Assembly: GCA_900557355.1 (NCBI GenBank)
Contig: USSR01000502.1
Coordinates: forward strand, 1-5,337
From: an uncultured Bacteroides sp.
GTDB lineage: Bacteria > Bacteroidota > Bacteroidia > Bacteroidales > Bacteroidaceae
Direction: 5' to 3'
DNA: 5,337 bases
The notes beneath the pieces were generated by a model. That model made no database searches and had not been told where the DNA came from. It saw only the letters and a program-made list of their open reading frames with translations. Shown piece by piece: positions 1 through 5,337 of this stretch. A program made the translations under genes and the position numbers. Each line of letters opens with the position of its first letter. Positions within the stretch are counted from its first letter, which is position 1.

Positions 1-170
1 TATTCAGCCGGGTGAATTGCTTCAGACGGACAAACATCAGCACAGGTACCACAATCTGTGCAAGTTTCAGGGTCGATAGAGTAGATATCACCTTCAGAGA
101 TAGCTCCTACCGGACATTCGTCAATACAAGTACCACAAGCAACACAACTGTCATTAATTACGTAAGCCAT
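1..170 (-). CDS. 2[4Fe-4S] ferredoxin, 56 residues, stop codon cut by the window edge
   Basis: This is a small soluble electron carrier of the clostridial type, which shuttles low-potential electrons between cytoplasmic oxidoreductases such as pyruvate:ferredoxin oxidoreductase (family knowledge; the partner is not shown here). The frame starts at ATG (170-168), reads MAYVINDSCVACGTC and ends in HPAE, with the first two bases of a TA- codon at the window edge, so the protein is almost certainly 56 residues. Both cluster motifs are perfect: C9-x2-C12-x2-C15-x3-C19-P and C37-x2-C40-x2-C43-x3-C47-P. Each CxxCxxCxxxCP block supplies three ligands to one cluster and the fourth to the other. There is no signal peptide or added domain. 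The leader has only a purine-rich AAGAAA before the ATG, normal for Bacteroides. The gene is divergent from the porT-like gene and has its own promoter. Confidence 0.96.
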   Translation of the reverse strand, partial: MAYVINDSCVACGTCIDECPVGAISEGDIYSIDPETCTDCGTCADVCPSEAIHPAE

Positions 171-189
171 TTTCTTCAAATTTTAAATT

Positions 190-201
190 ATTAGTACTAA
201 T
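190..201. repeat. 12-bp perfect palindrome at the predicted ferredoxin transcription start
   Basis: ATTAGTACTAAT is identical to its reverse complement. It overlaps a second palindrome, CTAATTAG (197-204). It sits just downstream of the ferredoxin -7 element, where a repressor operator would act. A 7-bp direct repeat, ATTAGTT, occurs at 200-206 and 230-236, flanking the -7 element with a 30-bp period, about three helical turns. The palindrome itself is certain; a role as an operator is only inference, since AT-rich 12-bp palindromes are expected about once by chance in a window of this size. Confidence 0.35.
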
Positions 202-209
202 TAGTTCGG

Positions 210-244
210 CAAAAATAGCGGTTTTCTTGATTAGTTGTTACCAA
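210..244 (-). promoter_or_regulatory. Bacteroides-type promoter of the ferredoxin gene
   Basis: On the minus strand TATTTTTG (217-210) is an exact match to the Bacteroides -7 consensus TAnnTTTG recognised by the primary sigma factor. A weak -33 box, TTGG (244-241), lies 23 bp upstream, a little further than the usual 19-21 bp. Transcription would begin near 203, giving a leader of roughly 33 nt before the ATG at 170. The -7 element is well supported; the -33 box is doubtful. On the plus strand of the same 174-bp intergenic region I find only a near match, TTAATTTG (261-268), as a possible porT promoter, and do not call it. Confidence 0.6.
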
Positions 245-344
245 TCATGTTTAAATTCCCTTAATTTGTACCTTGTCTAAATAATAAAGAAGAGAAAATG
301 GGTGTACATGTGCAATAAAATGTCACTTTCACCGTTTTAGGGTT

Positions 345-1046
345 GTGAAGCGCATTTGTCTGATAATCCTTACTTTACTCCTTGCTTTCGGTGCTTCGGC
401 ACAGAAGCGGAAGGTGCAAAATCGCCCGTATATCGACCAGCGAAAGTGGCACTATGGCTTTTTAGCAGGCATTCATGTGCAAGACTATAAATTGGTGAAT
501 ACGGGCTATGTGACGGAAGATGGCCAGACTTGGTTTGCAGATGTTCCTGAGTATTCTCCCGGATTTACGGTGGGGGTATTGGGCGAACTGTATCTGAATA
601 CTTTCCTTTCCCTACGTTTTATTCCAACACTGCATTTTGGAGATAAGAAAGTCGTGTTCCGCGAACAAGCCAGCGGTGAAGAGTATTCCCAATCCATGAA
701 GTCTGCCTACCTTTCGGTTTCGATAGATTTAAAATTTGCTGCTGAGCGTTTCAATAACTACCGGCCCTATGTGGTGGCAGGTATTGCTCCTACTTACGAC
801 TTCAGTGTGAAGAAACAGGGAGCCTTATTGGTAAAGCCTTTTGATTGCTATGTGGAAGTGGGTCTGGGATGCGATTTTTACTTACCCTATTTCAAGTTAA
901 TACCCGAGCTGAAATTTTGTTTCGGTCTGGCAAATCTGATTAAGAAAGAACGTAAGGACCTTACAGATCAATCGTTATTGAAGTTTACACAATCTGTTGA
1001 TAAAATCACTTCACGTATGATAGTGCTCACTTTCTACTTTGAGTAG
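345..1046 (+). CDS. porT: PorT-family outer-membrane beta-barrel protein, 233 residues, GTG start
   Basis: This resembles PorT, an outer-membrane barrel protein required for type IX secretion in Porphyromonas (family knowledge, recognised from memory). Residues 1-19 form a clear signal peptide: K2-R3, a hydrophobic core, then cleavage after GASA with Gln20 as the mature N-terminus. The rest is rich in alternating beta-strand segments. PorT-like stretches include YIDQRKWHYGF (29-39), PGFTVGVLGELYLN (72-85), DLKFAAERFNNYRPYV (128-143) and, most typical, LIPELKFCFGL (185-195). The chain ends in VLTFYFE, an aromatic-rich closing strand. Length suits the family. The GTG at 345 is chosen because it opens the signal peptide exactly and no in-frame ATG lies between it and the upstream stop at 285-287. 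No good Shine-Dalgarno site precedes it. It is transcribed alone, converging on the histidine-kinase operon. If the host lacks type IX secretion, as gut Bacteroides are generally thought to, its job must differ from that of classical PorT. Confidence 0.85.
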   Translation: MKRICLIILTLLLAFGASAQKRKVQNRPYIDQRKWHYGFLAGIHVQDYKLVNTGYVTEDGQTWFADVPEYSPGFTVGVLGELYLNTFLSLRFIPTLHFGDKKVVFREQASGEEYSQSMKSAYLSVSIDLKFAAERFNNYRPYVVAGIAPTYDFSVKKQGALLVKPFDCYVEVGLGCDFYLPYFKLIPELKFCFGLANLIKKERKDLTDQSLLKFTQSVDKITSRMIVLTFYFE

Positions 1047-1049
1047 GCG

Positions 1050-2999
1050 CTATTCCTTATAGGAAATGGTAAATGTAATAGGGGTGCCTTCTTCTTCTTC
1101 GCTTATTACGAAACTCCCACCAAAGTGCTCGAATAGCAACTGATTAATCTTAAGTCGTATGGAGACTTGTTGAGATAAAAATGCAGGATCTGCTAACGGA
1201 CTATTGATAATATGGAAGATCAGCAATTCATTTCTTTCATCCCTTTCCAGTCTCATCTTTACTTCGCGGTCGGTATCATTGGGCACAGGATAGAGTAACA
1301 TATTTATCACTGCCTGATTGAAGCGATTGGCATCCATTCTGAGTACCTGGCTTTCCACATCCGTTTCCAGTTGGGCGTGGATATGTCCGTCACTATTTAT
1401 CCGGGCCATTCCTACCAGGTCGCTGCACATTTCCCGTATCTCGCATTCCTGTATCTGGAACTTCATCATTTTGGCTTCCAGACGTGAGAGATCGAGTACA
1501 TCGTTTACCAGCTGAATCAGTTCGGTAGAATTGGTCTGGATAATTTCGGAATACTCCTGTTTTTCCTTTTCATCCAGTCCCATATCCGTAGAGAGCAGTT
1601 GAGAAAATCCCACGACATTGTTTAGCGGAATACGGATGTTATAACTCATATTCGCAAGGAAGCGGCTTTTTACCTCATTGGCTTCTTCTGCAACCTGATT
1701 CAACCGGGCGGCTTCTTTGGCATCTCTTTGTAATCGTTTCCGACTGAGATACATGTTGACTACAAAAGTAATAAGAGCCAGTAGGGCTGTTCCTATTACA
1801 GCCAAAAAGATTATATGGATTTTAGCACGCCATTGCTCTCTTTGCAGCAGAAGTTTGTCCATGTCATACAAACTTTGTATCTGTTCCATTTGTGTGTGCG
1901 ACAGATTTCTATAGAGTGAGTCCTTGTCGCGCATCACTTTTTTATAGATGTCAAGAGATTCGTTTGCCCGTCCCATATCTACCAATATATCTGCCTTCAT
2001 GGCAGTGTACAAGATAACATCTGGGAAAGACATTTGCTTTACCAAGCGAATCGCATCATCCAGATATTCCAGGGATTTCTTGTAATCATTTAGCGAACGG
2101 TGATATTCTGCATAGGCTTGCAAGCGGGAGATCTGATAAGGCAGGAAAGTGTTGGGAGTATAATACTCATCCACTTTCTGCAAGTGTTCCCATGCTTTCT
2201 CCATATCCTTTGTGCGGATATAGTAAAGGGCATATTGGGTTTCTATCCCCATGTATAATGCGGAATATGCGTTTTGTAGTGCAGGATTAGCAGTTATCAG
2301 TTCGTTTATGGCTGTTTGCATCTGTTCCAGAGAAGAGAACATCTTGTCATTTTCGTGCAGGAACGAATAAACCAGAATAGCTTTGGACAGTAAACTGATC
2401 TTGTCCATCGGACTATCTTGCGGACTCATCAGTTGGAAAGCTTCCTCTAATGCTTGTATTCCTTCTTCATAGCGTAGTGTAGCTATGTAACTGGTCATCA
2501 GACAGAGACATGCTTCCCGCATACCATTTCGGTCGTTTAGCTTCTTAGCTTTCTCGTACATGATGTTTGCTTCATAGATGGCAAATTCTATCTGCTGGTT
2601 GATCGTGTACATTTCTATCTGCAACTTCTTGGCTTTGAAGTAGTCATTGTAATAGTTATGCTTCTCTGCCAGATTTTCCATTTTGCCCATCCATTGCGTG
2701 ACGCGCACCAAGTCCAGTTTGTTGAAGAAGTAGATGATATGTTCGTAGGTGGCAAGACTCTGATATCGCAGATTGTTCTGCGCGGTAGCTTCTTGCAACA
2801 ATTTGCTTTCATAATAAAGGAATACCGGTGTCTGCTGGTCCAACCGGGCAATATCATGCAGCACGTCCAACCGGGTAGAATCGTGTGGAGCAGAGACATA
2901 AATGCGCAACAGGCTGTCTTTTACAACAGTACTTCCAGCATTGGCTGATAATAAGCCGGAACTAAAAGCCAGACATAGTATGATCCACCGCTTCATCAT
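1050..2999 (-). CDS. TPR sensor histidine-kinase-like protein lacking all catalytic residues (predicted pseudokinase), 649 residues
   Basis: The architecture is that of a sensor kinase. A signal peptide (1-21, cleavage after SANA) precedes a helical TPR-like periplasmic domain (about 25-385). A single membrane span (about 394-417), a charged linker coil (419-445), a HisKA/DHp region (about 444-515) and a degenerate HATPase region (about 535-649) follow. Aligned by eye with the upstream kinase, the H-box reads FLANMSYNIRIPLN (447-460) against FLSNMSHEIRTPLN, so phosphoacceptor His is Tyr453, the +1 Glu is Asn454 and the +4 Thr is Ile457. The N-box Asn is Tyr570. G1 DTGCGIP becomes NSPLADP (599-605). 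The G2 glycines become QVSIRL, and about 17 residues of F-box and ATP lid are missing. The second DHp helix (IIQTNSTELIQLVNDVLDLS, 486-505) and EHFGG (624-628) stay kinase-like. No phosphotransfer or ATP binding is expected. The reading frame is intact over 649 codons, which argues against a decaying pseudogene. A structural or allosteric role beside the upstream kinase is inference. ATG at 2999 is followed by a second ATG; the first fits the Shine-Dalgarno spacing. Confidence 0.93.
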   Translation of the reverse strand: MMKRWIILCLAFSSGLLSANAGSTVVKDSLLRIYVSAPHDSTRLDVLHDIARLDQQTPVFLYYESKLLQEATAQNNLRYQSLATYEHIIYFFNKLDLVRVTQWMGKMENLAEKHNYYNDYFKAKKLQIEMYTINQQIEFAIYEANIMYEKAKKLNDRNGMREACLCLMTSYIATLRYEEGIQALEEAFQLMSPQDSPMDKISLLSKAILVYSFLHENDKMFSSLEQMQTAINELITANPALQNAYSALYMGIETQYALYYIRTKDMEKAWEHLQKVDEYYTPNTFLPYQISRLQAYAEYHRSLNDYKKSLEYLDDAIRLVKQMSFPDVILYTAMKADILVDMGRANESLDIYKKVMRDKDSLYRNLSHTQMEQIQSLYDMDKLLLQREQWRAKIHIIFLAVIGTALLALITFVVNMYLSRKRLQRDAKEAARLNQVAEEANEVKSRFLANMSYNIRIPLNNVVGFSQLLSTDMGLDEKEKQEYSEIIQTNSTELIQLVNDVLDLSRLEAKMMKFQIQECEIREMCSDLVGMARINSDGHIHAQLETDVESQVLRMDANRFNQAVINMLLYPVPNDTDREVKMRLERDERNELLIFHIINSPLADPAFLSQQVSIRLKINQLLFEHFGGSFVISEEEEGTPITFTISYKE

Positions 3000-3001
3000 G
3001 A

Positions 3002-4873
3002 TTAATCCTCCTTCTTTGAGTTATTGCGTGTCTGGTGTATTGGATGTGTGAAAACGAAACGGGAGCCTCCTGTATAATCCGGGTCAATCCATATTTTGCC
3101 ACCGATATGCTCAATAATTAACTGACAGATAGATAAGCCAAGTCCACTTCCTTGCGCATTTTCATCCAGTTTTTCAAAACGCTGGAATATGCTTGCCTGT
3201 TTTTCTTTCGGAATACCGCAACCGGTATCTGTTACAGAGAACAAAGCCATCTTTTCCGATTGCTTTTCCAATTTTAGCGTGATACTACCGTCAGGGGTAA
3301 ATTTGGTTGCATTGATCAGCAGATTTATCAGCACTTGCTGCAGACGAGAGTCATCTGTTTCAATGTATAATTCTTCCAGTGATGTTTCAAACAATAATTC
3401 TGCTTGAGTTTGTTTTACTTTACCTACGGTGTCGGTTACATTCCGGCAAGTTGCCACAGCATCATGTTCGGCTATGCTGAATTGCATTTTCCCAAATTCC
3501 AGACTCGACAAGTCGATCACATCATTAATCAATTTCAGCAGAAGTTCGGAGTTCTGTTGGATGATGTCGGTACATTGTCTCCGGGTAGAGTCATCTAAGC
3601 CCTCTTCCGTCAGTAATGCAGAAAAGCCGGACAGAGCATTGAGAGGAGTTCGTATCTCGTGACTCATATTTGATAAGAATATACTCTTGGCACGTGTTGC
3701 ATTTTCAGCATTATGACGCAATTGTTCTAGAGTTTCCGTAGACATTACTACTACTTTCTTCTGTCTTCTAAGCCAGATGGCAAGCATAGAGATGAAAGTC
3801 AGTAATCCTAATCCGATGAAGATAAGAACAACAACCATCTTGTTCTGCTGTGCCTTGTTTTCCAGTTCTATCTCATCAACCTGATAAGTAGCTTTCAGGG
3901 CATTAATCTGCCGGATATAGCTTTTTGATGCAAGGGTATCAGTAACACTGTATAGTTCCTTATAAATCTGGCAGGCTTCATCAAAGTGCCCCAGCAGTTT
4001 ATATAAATAGATCTTTTCCGCACAAATCCAGCGGTACTCCAGCGAGCGTTTATTATTGGATACCACTTCCAGAAGCTGGTTATAAAGTGCCAAGGCTTCA
4101 TCAGCCTTCTCTTTGTCGTGGTAATCGGCAGCCAATGCGCGATAACAGGCAGCAGTGTAATAGTTGATGGAAAACTCATGGGCTATTTCATGAGTATGGT
4201 TTTTGTAAATCGAGTCTGCCTGGTGCAGATACTGGAGTGCAGTATCCTGATCTCCCGATGAGATGTAATAAGTTGCATTTTCTATAAGTATGGGGATGGC
4301 AAGCGGATGTTCCGGATTCTGTTCAAGAAGCGGATTCAGCTTCTCTACATATTCCATGGCCTCTTCCAGGCGATTCATTTGTTGTAGTTGCGTGGAGATT
4401 TTCACCAATAACCGGTAGGTTTGCGGGTTGTTTTCGGGCAGGTAACGCAGTGCATCCATATAAGAGCTCAAGGCTTTATCCTGTATGTTGGAGGCCGAAT
4501 AAGCCTGTCCAATAGCCTGGTTGGAAAGAGCGATACCGAAATTGGATTTTATATCTTTAGCATATTCGTACATTAATCGTGCCCGGTCTATTGCCAGACT
4601 GAGGTCTCCTCGCATGATATATGCATTCACTTCCCACAGAACTAAAGTGAAGTAAGCTTCTTCTGTTTTGGGAGATTTCAGTGTGGGAGCCAGTTCATCG
4701 GTCCATGATATAATGCTGTCTATCGGTATGTTGGCATCATAAGGAACCTCTTTGGTTATGAGAGATTGCAAAGCAGTCAGACGTTCTTTGTCTGTACTGG
4801 TGGCGTGTGTTCCTGCTGCAAAAGAGAAGAGCAAAAAGCCTGTTACTGCTGATATTATCGCAATTTTTCTCAA
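3002..4873 (-). CDS. TPR-containing membrane sensor histidine kinase, catalytically complete, 623 residues, TTG start
   Basis: This is a two-component sensor kinase that should autophosphorylate on a DHp histidine and pass phosphate to an unidentified response regulator. A signal peptide (1-24, cleavage after THA) leads to a helical TPR-type domain (about 30-330) predicted to be periplasmic. One membrane span (about 346-368), a linker coil (370-398), HisKA (about 396-465) and HATPase_c (about 505-612) follow. All motifs are present: H-box FLSNMSHEIRTPLN with His405, N-box NLLINATKF with Asn521, G1 DTGCGIP with Asp549, F-box IFQRFEKLD (562-570), and G2 GSGLGL (575-580). The HExxT motif (405-409) suggests phosphatase ability too. 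There is no receiver or DNA-binding domain, so it is not a hybrid kinase. The start is TTG at 4873: an in-frame TGA lies 9 codons upstream, no in-frame ATG or GTG intervenes, and the next Met with a plausible context would remove the signal peptide. It is the first gene of a two-gene operon with the pseudokinase. The ligand is unknown. Confidence 0.95.
   Translation of the reverse strand: MRKIAIISAVTGFLLFSFAAGTHATSTDKERLTALQSLITKEVPYDANIPIDSIISWTDELAPTLKSPKTEEAYFTLVLWEVNAYIMRGDLSLAIDRARLMYEYAKDIKSNFGIALSNQAIGQAYSASNIQDKALSSYMDALRYLPENNPQTYRLLVKISTQLQQMNRLEEAMEYVEKLNPLLEQNPEHPLAIPILIENATYYISSGDQDTALQYLHQADSIYKNHTHEIAHEFSINYYTAACYRALAADYHDKEKADEALALYNQLLEVVSNNKRSLEYRWICAEKIYLYKLLGHFDEACQIYKELYSVTDTLASKSYIRQINALKATYQVDEIELENKAQQNKMVVVLIFIGLGLLTFISMLAIWLRRQKKVVVMSTETLEQLRHNAENATRAKSIFLSNMSHEIRTPLNALSGFSALLTEEGLDDSTRRQCTDIIQQNSELLLKLINDVIDLSSLEFGKMQFSIAEHDAVATCRNVTDTVGKVKQTQAELLFETSLEELYIETDDSRLQQVLINLLINATKFTPDGSITLKLEKQSEKMALFSVTDTGCGIPKEKQASIFQRFEKLDENAQGSGLGLSICQLIIEHIGGKIWIDPDYTGGSRFVFTHPIHQTRNNSKKED
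3007..3013 (-). promoter_or_regulatory. Strong Shine-Dalgarno site for the pseudokinase gene
   Basis: The minus strand reads AAGGAGG, then ATTAATC, then ATGATG. The GGAGG core ends 7 nt before the ATG at 2999 and lies in the last sense codons of the upstream kinase (AAG GAG GAT TAA). It decides the first of the two adjacent ATG codons as the start. Such a strong site is unusual in Bacteroides and is absent from the other leaders in this window. With only 2 bp between the upstream stop and this start, it points to translational coupling. Confidence 0.8.
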
Positions 4874-4904
4874 AGTAAAAGATATGTTTTTGTTAGTTCA
4901 TCCG

Positions 4905-4934
4905 CAAATGTAATGATAAAACTAAAAAAACAAA
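4905..4934 (-). promoter_or_regulatory. Bacteroides-type promoter(s) of the kinase/pseudokinase operon
   Basis: On the minus strand TACATTTG (4912-4905) matches the -7 consensus TAnnTTTG exactly, and TTTG (4934-4931) lies 18 bp upstream as a -33 box, close to the usual 19-21 bp. Transcription would begin near 4898, leaving a leader of about 25 nt. The same TTTG is also the end of a second exact -7 match, TACTTTTG (4938-4931), with a partial -33 (ATTG) 18 bp above it, so two overlapping promoters are possible. No convincing terminator separates this region from dnaX, so some read-through into the operon cannot be excluded. Confidence 0.5.
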
Positions 4935-4976
4935 AGTATTTGTTGGATAAAAACTGCAATTACTTAATTATAATCA

Positions 4977-5337
4977 TCAATAAAGCTCTAAACCGAATTC
5001 TTCTTTCAATTGCATTAAGGCATTATTCTTTTGTGCCATCAACTGGAATTTCTCCACACGGCTGTATGCACGCACTTTTTCAGTGGGGGCACTGACGCGG
5101 ACAGTCATTGTTGCTTTGCTGTTTTTCAGTCGTTTGCGTAAGTAGCCTTGCAGGGTAGGGATCAGGTCTGTGAATTCTTTGGCTGCAATATCATTTTCCA
5201 CTACGGCCTCAAATGTAGTTGCATTCAGCATTGTCAGGCGAATAACCTGCATACGCTTGGCAAGGGCGGTTTGCTCTTGGGGCAAGCGTCCGGCGTACTC
5301 CTGCCAATAGTAGTTGACATCCTTTTCATTGAAGAAA
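4977..5337 (-). CDS. dnaX: C-terminal part of DNA polymerase III subunit gamma/tau (5' end outside the window)
   Basis: The frame is open from the right window edge to the TGA at 4979-4977, giving about 119 residues. It begins FFNEKDVNYYWQEYAGRLP and ends KEEFGLELY. Any internal start, such as the TTG at 5285, is not the real one because coding clearly continues upstream through the YYWQEYAGRLP segment. From memory this matches the C-terminal tail of Bacteroidales DnaX, with segments such as KRLKNSKATMTVRV and RVEKFQLMAQKN. DnaX is the clamp-loader ATPase that builds the replisome. In this tail one expects only the region beyond the AAA+ and domain III parts, and indeed no Walker motifs are visible, so the call rests on tail similarity alone. 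The gene ends 103 bp before the sensor-kinase start on the same strand. A hypothetical protein with a similar tail cannot be fully ruled out. Confidence 0.75.
   Translation of the reverse strand, partial: FFNEKDVNYYWQEYAGRLPQEQTALAKRMQVIRLTMLNATTFEAVVENDIAAKEFTDLIPTLQGYLRKRLKNSKATMTVRVSAPTEKVRAYSRVEKFQLMAQKNNALMQLKEEFGLELY

Noticed and set aside
12..194. Plus-strand frame of 60 codons over the ferredoxin
   Set aside because: It is the antisense shadow of a gene with perfect paired CxxCxxCxxxCP motifs.
1053..1065. TTCCT-TAT-AGGAA hairpin at the porT/pseudokinase junction as a bidirectional terminator
   Set aside because: The stem is only 5 bp with a 3-base loop, lies inside the last codons of the pseudokinase gene and has no T-tract on either side.
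2838..2875. Direct repeat GTCCAACCGGG (2838-2848 and 2865-2875)
   Set aside because: The copies are 27 bp apart, in codon phase, and encode the RLD of TRLDVLHDIARLD in the helical domain; this is explained by coding repetition rather than a DNA element.
2658..2948. Plus-strand open frame of 96 codons opposite the pseudokinase, and similar frames at 1318-1515, 1717-1914, 3189-3407 and 3404-3662
   Set aside because: They lie antisense within well-supported coding sequence, show no family features, have Ser/Cys-rich shadow composition and no promoter or ribosome site.
1050..2999. Calling the 649-residue gene a decaying pseudogene
   Set aside because: It has no stop or frameshift over 649 codons, an intact signal peptide, membrane span and DHp helix, and a strong ribosome site; changes concentrate in catalytic motifs, which fits functional repurposing better than decay.
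3895..4179. Same-strand alternative frames inside the kinase genes (3895-4179 and 2615-2899)
   Set aside because: They overlap the TPR coding frames in another phase, with Trp/Arg/Lys-rich nonsense composition and no domain pattern.
4958..4969. AATTACTTAATT inverted repeat between dnaX and the kinase as a terminator
   Set aside because: A stem of 4-5 A-T pairs with almost no loop is too weak, and the nearest T-run on the minus strand is over 30 bp away.

Overview
The window looks like chromosomal DNA of a gut-type Bacteroides or a close relative in the Bacteroidales. The evidence is a 56-residue 2[4Fe-4S] ferredoxin, a PorT-family outer-membrane protein, TPR-bearing sensor kinases exported by a signal peptide, AT-rich leaders mostly lacking Shine-Dalgarno sites, and exact matches to the Bacteroides -7 promoter element (TAnnTTTG). 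Species cannot be fixed from the sequence alone. There is no tRNA, rRNA, CRISPR array, transposase or insertion sequence, and the DNA is almost fully coding.

Layout, left to right. Positions 1-170 (minus) hold a ferredoxin gene complete except for its stop codon, which is cut by the window edge. Positions 171-344 are a divergent intergenic region with the ferredoxin promoter and a 12-bp palindrome near its predicted start of transcription. Positions 345-1046 (plus) encode a PorT-like beta-barrel protein starting at GTG. Three bases further on, tail to tail, lies the end of a two-gene minus-strand operon. Its first gene (4873-3002, TTG start) is a TPR sensor histidine kinase with every catalytic motif intact. 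Its second gene (2999-1050) is a paralogue with the same architecture but with the phosphoacceptor His, the N-box Asn, the G1 Asp and the G2 glycines all replaced and the ATP lid deleted. After a 103-bp gap, 4977-5337 (minus) is the C-terminal end of a gene best matched to dnaX, the DNA polymerase III gamma/tau subunit.

The main point of interest is the coupled kinase/pseudokinase pair. The genes are 2 bp apart, and the second has an unusually strong Shine-Dalgarno site inside the end of the first. Both proteins should have periplasmic TPR domains, one membrane span and a cytoplasmic DHp dimerisation region. The DHp helices of the second protein remain conserved while all catalytic chemistry is lost. 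My inference is that the inactive partner may hetero-dimerise with, or allosterically tune, the active kinase. No receiver domain or response regulator is in the window, so the output of the pathway is unknown. The ferredoxin, porT and dnaX genes look like unrelated neighbours.
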